Shown here one piece after another: positions 39,601-52,600 of a stretch of DNA of 64,000 bases (position 1 is the stretch's first letter; each line of letters opens with the position of its first letter). The notes beneath the pieces are model-generated. The model saw only the letters and a list, made by a program, of their open reading frames with translations, was not told the origin of the DNA and made no database searches. The position numbers and the translations under genes are program-made. This stretch comes from Ulva prolifera (taxonomy: Eukaryota; Chlorophyta; Ulvophyceae; Ulvales; Ulvaceae): positions 4,540,354 to 4,604,353 of the forward strand of contig CM041198.1 in the NCBI GenBank assembly GCA_023078555.1, read 5' to 3'.

Positions 39601-40523
39601 TCGCCCTAGCAATCTCGCCCTACACCTTTAAATCTCTCCCGTCAGGCTGGCACTCCAATTTGAATGCTGAACATGCAATCTCGACCTAGCAATCTCGACC
39701 TATCCATCTCGCCCAAGCAATCTCGCCCTAGCCACCTCGCCCTACACCTTTAAACCTCTCCCGACAGGCTGGCACTCCATGTTGAATGCTTAACATGCAA
39801 TCTCGACCTAGCAATCTCGCACTAGCAATCTCGCCCTAGCAATCTCGCCATACACCTTTAAATCTCTCCCGTCAGGCTGGCACTCCATGTTGAATGCTTA
39901 ACATGCAATCTCGCCCTAGCAATCTCGCCCTAGCAATCTCGCCCTAGCAATCTCGCCCTAGCAATCTCGCCCTAGCAATCTCGCCCTACACCTTTAAATC
40001 TCTCCCGACAGGCTGGCACTCCATGTTGAATGCTTAACATGCAATCTCGACCTAGCAATCTCGCCCTAGCAATCTCGCCCTAGCAACCTCGCCCTACACC
40101 TTTAAATCTCGCCCGACAGGCTGGCAGTCCATGTTGAATGCTTAACAGGTTATCTCGACCTAGCGATCTCGCCCTAGAAATCTCGCCCTACACCTACAAA
40201 TCTCTCCCGTTAGGCTGGCACTCCATGTTGAATGCTTAACATGCAATCTCGCCCTAGCAATCTCGCCCTAGCAATCTCGCCCTAGCAATCTCGCCCTACA
40301 CCTTTAAATCTCTCCCGGCAGGCTGGCACTCCATGTTGAATGCTTAACATGCAATCTCGACCTAGCAATCTCGCCCTAGCAATCTCGCCCTAGCAATCTC
40401 GCCCTACACCTTTAAATCTCTCCCGGCAGGCTGGCACTCCATGTTGAATGCTTAACATGCAATCTCGACCTAGCAATCTCGCCCTAGCAATCTCGCCCTA
40501 GCAATCTCGCCCTACACCTTTAA
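36617..40523. repeat. Array domain IV: two 1936-bp tandem copies
   Basis: Copies at 36617-38552 and 38553-40488 are followed by about 35 bp of continued match. Four private landmarks agree at exactly 1936 bp: cgacccatcg (36703 and 38639), ccatgctgaa (gctg at 37385 and 39321), ccaatttgaatgctgaac (aattt at 37721 and 39657) and the 38577/40513 core start. In the parts compared I noticed one difference, ctagcaatc versus ctagaaatc near 40178. The cttggcattctcg cassette is missing here. Confidence 0.88.
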
Positions 40524-40668
40524 ACCTCTCCCGACAGGCTGGCACTCCATGTTGAATGCTTAACATGCAATCTCGACCTAGCAATCTCGCACTAGCAATC
40601 TCGCCCTAGAAATCTCGCCCTACACCTTCAATCTCGCCCGACAGGCTGGCACTCCATGTTGAATGCTT

Positions 40669-41774
40669 AACATGCAATCTCGACCTAGCAATCTCGCCCT
40701 AGCAATCTCGCCCTAGCAATCTCGCCCTAGCAACCTCGCCCTAGCAATCTCGCCCTAGCAATCTCGTCCTAGCAATCTCGCCCTACACCTTTAAATCTCT
40801 CCCGTTAGGCTGGCACTCCATGTTGAATGCTTAACATGCAAGCTCGCCCTAGCAATCTCGCCCTAGCAATCTCGCCCTAGCAATCTCGCCCTACACCTTT
40901 AAATCTCTCCCGGCAGGCTGGCACTCCATGCTGAATGCTTAACATGCAATCTCGACCTAGCAATCTCGCCATAGCAATCTCGCCCTAGCAACCTCACCCT
41001 ACACCTTTAAACCTCTCCCGACAGGCTGGCACTCCATGTTGAATGCTTAACATGCAATCTCGACCTAGCAATCTCGCACTAGCAATCTCGCCCTAGCAAT
41101 CTCGCCCTACACCTTTAAATCTCTCCCGTCAGGCTGGCACTCCATGTTGAATGCTTAACATGCAATCTCGCCCTAGCAATCTCGCCCTAGCAATCTCGCC
41201 CTAGCAATCTCGCCCTAGCAATCTCGCCCTACACCTTTAAATCTCTCCCGTCAGGCTGGCACTCCAATTTGAATGCTGAACATGCAATCTCGACCTAGCA
41301 ATCTCGACCTATCCATCTCGCCCAAGCAATCTCGCCCTAGCCACCTCGCCCTACACCTTTAAACCTCTCCCGACAGGCTGGCACTCCATGTTGAATGCTT
41401 AACATGCAATCTCGACCTAGCAATCTCGCACTAGCAATCTCGCCCTAGCAATCTCGCCCTACACCTTTAAATCTCTCCCGTCAGGCTGGCACTCCATGTT
41501 GAATGCTTAACATGCAATCTCGCCCTAGCAATCTCGCCCTAGCAATCTCGCCCTAGCAATCTCGCCCTAGCAATCTCGCCCTAGCAATCTCGCCCTACAC
41601 CTTTAAATCTCTCCCGACAGGCTGGCACTCCATGTTGAATGCTTAACATGCAATCTCGACCTAGCAATCTCGCCCTAGCAATCTCGCCCTAGCAACCTCG
41701 CCCTACACCTTTAAATCTCGCCCGACAGGCTGGCAGTCCATGTTGAATGCTTAACAGGTTATCTCGACCTAGCG
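40669..41774. repeat. Partial third copy of the domain IV unit (offset 1609)
   Basis: This matches about 39060-40165. The landmarks gctgaatgc (39321 and 40930) and ccaatttgaatg (39657 and 41266) are both 1609 bp apart. The copy has small differences such as ctcgccatagc near 40968 and cctcaccct near 40992. A related aattt core occurs again at 42956, showing that the same unit seeded domain V. Confidence 0.8.
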
Positions 41775-44700
41775 ATCTCGCCCTAGCAATCTCGCCCTAC
41801 ACCTTTAAATATCTCCCGACAGGCTGGCACTCCATGTTGAATGCTCAAAAGGCAATCTCGACTTGGCATTCTCGCCCTAGCATTCTCGCCCTAGCAATAT
41901 CGCCCTAGCAATCTCGCCCTCCACCTTAAAATCTTGCCCGACAGGCTGGCAGTCCATGTTGAATGCTTAACAGGTTATCTCGACCTAGCAATCTTGCCCT
42001 AGCAATCTCGCCCTACACCTTAAATCTCGCCCGACAGGCTGGCAGTCCATGTTGAATGCTGAACAGGTTATCTCGACCTAGCAATCTCGCCTTAGCAATC
42101 TCGCCCTACACCTCTAAATCACTTCCCGACAGGCTGGCACTCCATGTTGAATGCTTAACATGCAATCTCGCCCTAGCAATCTCGCCCTACACATTTAAAT
42201 CACTTCCCGACTGGCTGGCACTCCATGTTGAATGCTTAACATGCAATCTCGACCTAGCGATCTCGCCCTAGCAATATCGCCCTAGCAATCTCGCCCTACA
42301 CCTTAAAATCTTGCCCGACAGGCTGGCAGTCCATGTTGAATGCTTAACAGGTTATCTCGACCTAGCGATCTCGCCCTAGCAATCTCGCCCTAGCAATCTC
42401 GCCCTAGCAACCTCGCCCTAGCAATCTCGCCCTAGCAATCTCGTCCTTGCAATCTCGCCCTACACCTTCAAATCTCTCCCGTTAGGCTGGCACTCCATGT
42501 TGATTGCTTAACATCCAATCTCGCCCTAGCAATCTCGCCCTAGCAATCTCGCCCTAGCAATCTCGCCCTACACCTTTAAATCTCTCCCGGCAGGCTGGCA
42601 CTCCATGTTGAATGCTTAACATGCAATCTCGACCTAGCAATCTCGCCCTAGCAATCTCGCCCTAGCAACCTCGCCCTACACCTTTAAACCTCTCCCGACA
42701 GGCTGGCACTCCATGTTGAATGCTTAACATGCAATCTCGACCTAGCAATCTCGCACTAGCAATCTCGCCCTAGCAATCTCGCCCTACACCTTCAATCTCT
42801 CCCGTCAGGCTGGCACTCCATGTTGAATGCTTAACATGCAATCTCGCCCTAGCAATCTCGCCCTAGCAATCTCGCCCTAGCAATCTCGCCCTAGCAATCT
42901 CGCCCTAGCAATCTCGCCCTACACCTTTAAATCTCTCCCGTCAGGCTGGCACTCCAATTTGAATGCTGAACATGCAATCTCGACCTAGCAATCTCGACCT
43001 ATCCATCTCGCTCAAGCAATCTCGCCCTAGCAACCTCGCCCTACACCTTTAAACCTCTCCCGACAGGCTGGCACTCCATGTTAAATGCTTAACATGCAAT
43101 CTCGACCTAGCAATCTCGCACTAGCAATCTCGCCCTAGCAATCTCGCCCTACACCTTTAAATCTCTCCCGTCAGGCTGGCACTCCATGTTGAATGCTTAA
43201 CATGCAATCTCGCCCTAGCAATCTCGCCCTAGCAATCTCGCCCTAGCAATCTCGCCCTAGCAATCTCGCCCTACACCTTTAAATCTCTCCCGGCAGGCTG
43301 GCACTCCATGTTGAATGCTTAACATGCAATCTCGACCTATCCATCTCGCTCAAGCAATCTCGCCCTAGCAACCTCGCCCTACACCTTTAAACCTCTCCCG
43401 ACAGGCTGGCACTCCATGTTGAATGCTTAACATGCAATCTCGACCTAGCAATCTCGCACTAGCAATCTCGCCCTAGCAATCTCGCCCTACACCTTTAAAT
43501 CTCTCCCGTCAGGCTGGCACTCCATGTTGAATGCTTAACATGCAATCTCGCCCTAGCAATCTCGCCCTAGCAATCTCGCCCTAGCAATCTCGCCCTAGCA
43601 ATCTCGTCCTTGCAATCTCGCCCTACACCTTCAAATCTCTCCCGTCAGGCTGGCACTCCATGTTGAATGCTTAACATGCAATCTCGACCTAGCAATCTCG
43701 CACTAGCAATCTCGCCCTAGCAATCTCGCCCTACACCTTTAAATCTCTCCCGTCAGGCTGGCACTCCATGTTGAATGCTTAACATGCAATCTCGCCCTAG
43801 CAATCTCGCCCTAGCAATCTCGCCCTAGCAATCTCGACCTAGCAATCTCGCACTAGCAATCTCGCCCTAGCAATCTCGCCCTACACCTTTAAATCTCTCC
43901 CGACAGGCTGGCACTCCATGTTGAATGCTTAACATGCAATCTCGACCTAGCAATCTCGCCCTAGCAATCTCGCCCTAGCAACCTCGCCCTACACCTTTAA
44001 ATCTCGCCCGACAGGCTGGCAGTCCATGTTGAATGCTTAACAGGTTATCTCGACCTAGCGATCTCGCCCTAGCAATCTCGCCCTACACCTTTAAATATCT
44101 CCCGACAGGCTGGCACTCCATGTTGAATGCTCAAAAGGCAATCTCGACTTGGCATTCTCGCCCTAGCATTCTCGCCCTAGCAATATCGCCCTAGCAATCT
44201 CGCCCTCCACCTTAAAATCTTGCCCGACAGGCTGGCAGTCCATGTTGAATGCTTAACAGGTTATCTCGACCTAGCAATCTTGCCCTAGCAATCTCGCCCT
44301 ACACCTTAAATCTCGCCCGACAGGCTGGCAGTCCATGTTGAATGCTGAACAGGTTATCTCGACCTAGCAATCTCGCCTTAGCAATCTCGCCCTACACCTC
44401 TAAATCACTTCCCGACAGGCTGGCACTCCATGTTGAATGCTTAACATGCAATCTCGCCCTAGCAATCTCGCCCTACACATTTAAATCACTTCCCGACTGG
44501 CTGGCACTCCATGTTGAATGCTTAACATGCAATCTCGACCTAGCGATCTCGCCCTAGCAATCTCGCCCTAGCAATCTCGCCCTACACCTTAAAATCTTGC
44601 CCGACAGGCTGGCAGTCCATGTTGAATGCTTAACAGGTTATCTCGACCTAGCGATCTCGCCCTAGCAATCTCGCCCTAGCAATCTCGCCCTAGCAACCTC

Positions 44701-45300
44701 GCCCTAGCAATCTCGCCCTAGCAATCTCGTCCTTGCAATCTCGCCCTACACCTTCAAATCTCTCCCGTTAGGCTGGCACTCCATGTTGATTGCTTAACAT
44801 GCAATCTCGCCCTAGCAATCTCGCCCTAGCAATCTCGCCCTAGCAATCTCGCCCTACACCTTTAAATCTCTCCCGGCAGGCTGGCACTCCATGTTGAATG
44901 CTTAACATGCAATCTCGACCTAGCAATCTCGCCCTAGCAATCTCGCCCTAGCAACCTCGCCCTACACCTTTAAACCTCTCCCGACAGGCTGGCACTCCAT
45001 GTTGAATGCTTAACATGCAATCTCGACCTAGCAATCTCGCACTAGCAATCTCGCCCTAGCAATCTCGCCCTACACCTTCAATCTCTCCCGTCAGGCTGGC
45101 ACTCCATGTTGAATGCTTAACATGCAATCTCGCCCTAGCAATCTCGCCCTAGCAATCTCGCCCTAGCAATCTCGCCCTAGCAATCTCGCCCTACACCTTT
45201 AAATCTCTCCCGTCAGGCTGGCACTCCATGTTGAATGCTTAACATGCAATCTCGACCTAGCAATCTCGACCTATCCATCTCGCCCAAGCAATCTCGCCCT
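41590..45300. repeat. Duplication, offset 2286 (41590-43020 and 43876-45300)
   Basis: The cttgg cassette (41862 and 44148), the gctgaacagg composite block (42056 and 44342) and the gttgattgc core (42500 and 44786) are all exactly 2286 bp apart, with the rare gctcaaaagg variant in both. The first copy has one extra 14-bp subrepeat near 42900, so the offset falls to 2272 after that point. At the right end the first copy has ccaatttgaatg (42956) where the second has the ordinary ccatgttgaatg. Confidence 0.85.
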
Positions 45301-48300
45301 AGCAATCTCGCCCTCCACCTTAAAATTTTGCCCGACAGGCTGGCAGTCCATGTTGAATGCTTAACAGGTTATCTCGACCTAGCAATCTCGCCCTAGCAAT
45401 CTCGCCCTACACCTCTAAATCACTTCCCGACAGGCTGGCACTCCATGTTGAATGCTTAACATGCAATCTCGCCCTAGCAATCTCGCCCTACACATTTAAA
45501 TCACTTCCCGACAGGCTGGCACTCCATGTTGAATGCTTAACATGCAATCTCGACCTAGCGATCTCGCCCTAGCAATCTCGCCCTAGCAATCTCGTCCTAC
45601 ACCTTAAAATCTTGCCCGACAGGCTGGCAGTCCATGTTGAATGCTTAACATGCAATCTCGACCTAGCAATCTCGCACTAGCAATCTCGCCCTAGCAATCT
45701 CGCCCTACACCTTCAATCTCTCCCGTCAGGCTGGCACTCCATGTTGAATGCTTAACATGCAATCTCGCCCTAGCAATCTCGCCCTAGCAATCTCGCCCTA
45801 GCAATCTCGCCCTAGCAATCTCGCCCTAGCAATCTCGCCCTAGCAATCTCGCCCTACACCTTTAAATCTCTCCCGTCAGGCTGGCACTCCATGTTGAATG
45901 CTTAACATGCAATCTCGCCCTAGCAATCTCGCCCTAGCAATCTCGCCCTAGCAATCTCGCCCTACACCTTTAAATCTCTCCCGGCAGGCTGGCACTCCAT
46001 GTTGAATGCTTAACATGCAATCTCTCCCTAGCAATCTCGCCCTAGCAATCTCGCCCTAGCAATCTCGCCCTACACCTTTAAATCTCTCCCGGCAGGCTGG
46101 CACTCCATGTTGAATGCTTAACATGCAATCTCGACCTATCAATCTCGCCCTAGCAATCTCGCCCTAGCAACCTCGCCCTACACCTTTAAACCTCTCCCGA
46201 CAGGCTGGCACTCCATGTTGAATGCTTAACATGCAATCTCGACCTATCAATCTCGCCCTAGCAATCTCGCCCTAGCAACCTCGCCCTACACCTTTAAACC
46301 TCTCCCGACAGGCTGGCACTCCATGTTGAATGCTTAACATGCAATCTCGACCTAGCAATCTCGCACTAGCAATCTCGCCCTAGCAATCTCGTCACAGCAA
46401 TCTCGCCCTACACCTTCAAATCTCTCCCGTTAGGCTGGCACTCCATGTTGAATGCTTAACATGCAATCTCGCCCTAGCAATCTCGCCCTAGCAATCTCGC
46501 CCTAGCAATCTCGCCCTACACCTTTAAATCTCTCCCGGCAGGCTGGCACTCCATGTTGAATGCTTAACAGGTTATCTCGACCTAGCGATCTCGCCCTAGC
46601 AATCTCGCCCTAGCAATCTCGCCCTAGCAACCTCGCCCTAGCAATCTCGCCCTAGCAATCTCGTCCTTGCAATCTCGCCCTACACCTTCAAATCTCTCCC
46701 GTTAGGCTGGCACTCCATGTTGATTGCTTAACATGCAATCTCGCCCTAGCAATCTCGCCCTAGCAATCTCGCCCTAGCAATCTCGCCCTACACCTTTAAA
46801 TCTCTCCCGGCAGGCTGGCACTCCATGTTGAATGCTTAACATGCAATCTCGACCTAGCAATCTCGCCCTAGCAATCTCGCCCTAGCAACCTCGCCCTACA
46901 CCTTTAAACCTCTCCCGACAGGCTGGCACTCCATGTTGAATGCTTAACATGCAATCTCGACCTAGCAATCTCGCCCTAGCAATCTCGCCCTAGCAATCTC
47001 GCCCTACACCTTCAATCTCTCCCGTCAGGCTGGCACTCCATGTTGAATGCTTAACATGCAATCTCGCCCTAGCAATCTCGCCCTAGCAATCTCGCCCTAG
47101 CAATCTCGCCCTAGCAATCTCGCCCTACACCTTTAAATCTCTCCCGTCAGGCTGGCACTCCATGTTGAATGCTTAACATGCAATCTCGACCTAGCAATCT
47201 CGACCTATCCATCTCGCCCAAGCAATCTCGCCCTAGCAATCTCGCCCTCCACCTTAAAATTTTGCCCGACAGGCTGGCAGTCCATGTTGAATGCTTAACA
47301 GGTTATCTCGACCTAGCAATCTCGCCCTAGCAATCTCGCCCTACACCTCTAAATCACTTCCCGACAGGCTGGCACTCCATGTTGAATGCTTAACATGCAA
47401 TCTCGCCCTAGCAATCTCGCCCTACACATTTAAATCACTTCCCGACAGGCTGGCACTCCATGTTGAATGCTTAACATGCAATCTCGACCTAGCGATCTCG
47501 CCCTAGCAATCTCGCCCTAGCAATCTCGTCCTACACCTTAAAATCTTGCCCGACAGGCTGGCAGTCCATGTTGAATGCTTAACATGCAATCTCGACCTAG
47601 CAATCTCGCACTAGCAATCTCGCCCTAGCAATCTCGCCCTACACCTTCAATCTCTCCCGTCAGGCTGGCACTCCATGTTGAATGCTTAACATGCAATCTC
47701 GCCCTAGCAATCTCGCCCTAGCAATCTCGCCCTAGCAATCTCGCCCTAGCAATCTCGCCCTAGCAATCTCGCCCTAGCAATCTCGCCCTACACCTTTAAA
47801 TCTCTCCCGTCAGGCTGGCACTCCATGTTGAATGCTTAACATGCAATCTCGCCCTAGCAATCTCGCCCTAGCAATCTCGCCCTAGCAATCTCGCCCTACA
47901 CCTTTAAATCTCTCCCGGCAGGCTGGCACTCCATGTTGAATGCTTAACATGCAATCTCTCCCTAGCAATCTCGCCCTAGCAATCTCGCCCTAGCAATCTC
48001 GCCCTACACCTTTAAATCTCTCCCGGCAGGCTGGCACTCCATGTTGAATGCTTAACATGCAATCTCGACCTATCAATCTCGCCCTAGCAATCTCGCCCTA
48101 GCAACCTCGCCCTACACCTTTAAACCTCTCCCGACAGGCTGGCACTCCATGTTGAATGCTTAACATGCAATCTCGACCTATCAATCTCGCCCTAGCAATC
48201 TCGCCCTAGCAACCTCGCCCTACACCTTTAAACCTCTCCCGACAGGCTGGCACTCCATGTTGAATGCTTAACATGCAATCTCGACCTAGCAATCTCGCAC

Positions 48301-48483
48301 TAGCAATCTCGCCCTAGCAATCTCGTCACAGCAATCTCGCCCTACACCTTCAAATCTCTCCCGTTAGGCTGGCACTCCATGTTGAATGCTTAACATGCAA
48401 TCTCGCCCTAGCAATCTCGCCCTAGCAATCTCGCCCTAGCAATCTCGCCCTACACCTTTAAATCTCTCCCGGCAGGCTGGCAC
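44616..48483. repeat. Two 1934-bp tandem copies (44616-46549 and 46550-48483)
   Basis: This is an exact head-to-tail duplication by landmarks. gttgattgc (44786 and 46720), ccttaaaattttgcc (45322 and 47256 for aaaat), the composite block (45357 and 47291), ctctccctagc, and gtcacagc (46391 and 48325) are all 1934 bp apart. I noticed one difference, cgcactagc near 45041 against cgccctagc near 46975. The junction at about 46549 is a chimeric core: a ctctcccggcagg front with a gcttaacaggttatc tail. Confidence 0.9.
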
Positions 48484-51400
48484 TCCATGTTGAATGCTTA
48501 ACATGCAATCTCGACCTATCAATCTCGCCCTAGCAATCTCGCCCTAGCAACCTCGCCCTACACCTTTAAACCTCTCCCGACAGGCTGGCACTCTATGTTG
48601 AATGCTTAACATGCAATCTCGACCTAGCAATCTCGCACTAGCAATCTCGCCCTAGCAATCTCGCCCTACACCTTCAATCTCTCCCGTCAGGCTGGCACTC
48701 CATGTTGAATGCTTAACATGCAATCTCGCCCTAGCAATCTCGCCCTAGCAATCTCGCCCGAGCAATCTCGCCCTAGCAATCTCGCCCTACACCTTTAAAT
48801 CTCTCCCGTCAGGCTGGCACTCCATGTTGAATGCTTAACATGCAATCTCGACCTAGCAATCTCGACCTATCCATCTCGCCCAAGCAATCTCGCCCTAGCC
48901 ACCTCGCCCTACACCTTTAAACCTCTCCCGACAGGCTGGCACTCCATGTTGAATGCTTAACATGCAATCTCGACCTAGCAATCTCGCCCTAGCAATCTCG
49001 CCCTAGCAATCTCGCCCTAGCAATCTCGCCCTAGCAATCTCGCCCTACACCTTTAAATCTCTCCCGACAGGCTGGCACTCCATGTTGAATGCTTAACATG
49101 CAATCTCGACCTAGCAATCTCGCCCTAGCAATCTCGCCCTAGCAACCTCGCCCTACACCTTTAAACCTCTCCCGACAGGCTGGCACTCCATGTTGAGTGC
49201 TTAACATGCAATCTCGACCTAGCAATCTCGCACTAGCAATCTCGCCCTAGAAATCTCGCCCTACACCTTCAATCTCGCCCGACAGGCTGGCACTCCATGT
49301 TGAATGCTTAACATGCAATCTCGACCTAGCAATCTCGCCCTAGCAATCTCGCCCTAGCAATCTCGCCCTAGCAACCTCGCCCTAGCAATCTCGCCCTAGC
49401 AATCTCGTCCTAGCAATCTCGCCCTACACCTTTAAATCTCTCCCGTTAGGCTGGCACTCCATGTTGAATGCTTAACATGCAAGCTCGCCCTAGCAATCTC
49501 GCCCTAGCAATCTCGCCCTACACCTTTAAATCTCTCCCGGCAGGCTGGCACTCCATGCTGAATGCTTAACATGCAATCTCGACCTAGCAATCTCGCCATA
49601 GCAATCTCGCCCTAGCAACCTCGCCCTACACCTTTAAACCTCTCCCGACAGGCTGGCACTCCATGTTGAATGCTTAACATGCAATCTCGACCTAGCAATC
49701 TCGCACTAGCAATCTCGCCCTAGCAATCTCGCCCTACACCTTTAAATCTCTCCCGTCAGGCTGGCACTCCATGTTGAATGCTTAACATGCAATCTCGCCC
49801 TAGCAATCTCGCCCTAGAAATCTCGCCCTAGCAATCTCGCCCTAGCAATCTCGCCCTACACCTTTAAATCTCTCCCGTCAGGCTGGCACTCCATGTTGAA
49901 TGCTTAACATGCAATCTCGCCCTAGCAATCTCGCCCTAGCAATCTCGCCCTAGCAATCTCGCCCTAGCAATCTCGCCCTACACCTTTAAATCTCTCCCGT
50001 CAGGCTGGCACTCCATGTTGAATGCTTAACATGCAATCTCGCCCTAGCAATCTCGCCCTAGCAATCTCGCCCTAGCAATCTCGCCCTAGCAATCTCGCCC
50101 TAGCAATCTCGCCCTACACCTTTAAATCTCTCCCGACAGGCTGGCACTCCATGTTGAATGCTTAACATGCAATCTCGACCTAGCAATCTCGCCCTAGCAA
50201 TCTCGCCCTAGCAACCTCGCCCTACACCTTTAAATCTCGCCCGACAGGCTGGCAGTCCATGTTGAATGCTTAACAGGTTATCTCGACCTAGCGATCTCGC
50301 CCTAGCAATCTCGCCCTACACCTACAAATCTCTCCCGTTAGGCTGGCACTCCATGTTGAATGCTTAACATGCAATCTCGCCCTAGCAATCTCGCCCTAGC
50401 AATCTCGCCCTAGCAATCTCGCCCTACACCTTTAAATCTCTCCCGGCAGGCTGGCACTCCATGTTGAATGCTTAACATGCAATCTCGACCTAGCAATCTC
50501 GCCCTAGCAATCTCGCCCTAGCAACCTCGCCCTACACCTTTAAACCTCTCCCGACAGGCTGGCACTCCATGTTGAATGCTTAACATGCAATCTCGACCTA
50601 GCAATCTCGCACTAGCAATCTCGCCCTAGAAATCTCGCCCTACACCTTCAATCTCGCCCGACAGGCTGGCACTCCATGTTGAATGCTTAACATGCAATCT
50701 CGACCTAGCAATCTCGCCCTAGCAATCTCGCCCTAGCAATCTCGCCCTAGCAACCTCGCCCTAGCAATCTCGCCCTAGCAATCTCGTCCTAGCAATCTCG
50801 CCCTACACCTTTAAATCTCTCCCGTTAGGCTGGCACTCCATGTTGAATGCTTAACATGCAAGCTCGCCCTAGCAATCTCGCCCTAGCAATCTCGCCCTAC
50901 ACCTTTAAATCTCTCCCGGCAGGCTGGCACTCCATGCTGAATGCTTAACATGCAATCTCGACCTAGCAATCTCGCCATAGCAATCTCGCCCTAGCAACCT
51001 CGCCCTACACCTTTAAACCTCTCCCGACAGGCTGGCACTCCATGTTGAATGCTTAACATGCAATCTCGACCTAGCAATCTCGCACTAGCAATCTCGCCCT
51101 AGCAATCTCGCCCTACACCTTTAAATCTCTCCCGTCAGGCTGGCACTCCATGTTGAATGCTTAACATGCAATATCGCCCTAGCAATCTCGCCCTAGCAAT
51201 CTCGCCCTAGCAATCTCGCCCTAGCAATCTCGCCCTACACCTTTAAATCTCTCCCGTCAGGCTGGCACTCCATGTTGAATGCTTAACATGCAATATCGCC
51301 CTAGCAATCTCGCCCTAGCAATCTCGCCCTAGCAATCTCGCCCTAGCAATCTCGCCCTACACCTTTAAATCTCTCCCGGCAGGCTGGCACTCCATGTTGA

Positions 51401-52600
51401 ATGCTTAACATGCAATCTCGACCTAGCAATCTCGCCCTAGCAATCTCGCCCTAGCAACCTCGCCCTACACCTTTAAACCTCTCCCGACAGGCTGGCACTC
51501 CATGTTGAATGCTTAACATGCAATCTCGACCTAGCAATCTCGCACTAGCAATCTCGCCCTAGAAATCTCGCCCTACACCTTCAATCTCGCCCGACAGGCT
51601 GGCACTCCATGTTGAATGCTTAACATGCAATCTCGACCTAGCAATCTCGCCCTAGCAATCTCGCCCTAGCAATCTTGCCCTAGCAACCTCGCCCTAGCAA
51701 TCTCGCCCTAGCAATCTCGTCCTAGCAATCTCGCCCTACACCTTTAAATCTCTCCCGTTAGGCTGGCACTCCATGTTGAATGCTTAACATGCAAGCTCGC
51801 CCTAGCAATCTCGCCCTAGCAATCTCGCCCTACACCTTTAAATCTCTCCCGGCAGGCTGGCACTCCATGCTGAATGCTTAACATGCAATCTCGACCTAGC
51901 AATCTCGCCATAGCAATCTCGCCCTAGCAACCTCGCCCTACACCTTTAAACCTCTCCCGACAGGCTGGCACTCCATGTTGAATGCTTAACATGCAATCTC
52001 GACCTAGCAATCTCGCACTAGCAATCTCGCCCTAGCAATCTCGCCCTACACCTTTAAATCTCTCCCGTCAGGCTGGCACTCCATGTTGAATGCTTAACAT
52101 GCAATATCGCCCTAGCAATCTCGCCCTAGCAATCTCGCCCTAGCAATCTCGCCCTAGCAATCTCGCCCTACACCTTTAAATCTCTCCCGTCAGGCTGGCA
52201 CTCCATGTTGAATGCTTAACATGCAATCTCGCCCTAGCAATCTCGCCCTAGCAATCTCGCCCAAGCAATCTCGCCCTAGCCACCTCGCCCTACACCTTTA
52301 AACCTCTCCCGACAGGCTGGCACTCCATGTTGAATGCTTAACATGCAATCTCGACCTAGCAATCTCGCACTAGCAATCTCGCCCTAGCAATCTCGCCCTA
52401 CACCTTTAAATCTCTCCCGTCAGGCTGGCACTCCATGTTGAATGCTTAACATGCAATCTCGACCTAGCAATCTCGCCCTAGCAATCTCGCCCTAGCAACC
52501 TCGCCCTACACCTTTAAACCTCTCCCGACAGGCTGGCACTCCATGTTGAATGCTTAACATGCTATCTCGACCTAGCAATCTCGCACTAGCAATCTCGCCC
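48484..52600. repeat. Array domain VI: 1379-bp and 933-bp units
   Basis: The ccatgctgaatgc core (gctg at 49557, 50936 and 51869) marks three related units, spaced 1379 and 933 bp. The 933-bp pair runs roughly 50360-51290 and 51291-52222, with a private atgcaatatcgcc tail present in both. One unit carries ctagcaatcttgcc near 51673, where its partner has the ordinary form. The ccatgctgaatgc core is also the marker of domain IV, so domain VI looks derived from it. No cttggcattctcg cassette occurs here. Confidence 0.78.

Noticed and set aside
36617-48483. A single 1.93-kb higher-order unit shared by the 1936-bp and 1934-bp duplications
   Set aside because: The private landmarks of the two pairs differ (cgacccatcg and ccaatttgaatg versus gtcacagc and ctctccctagc), so equal length alone does not make them one unit.
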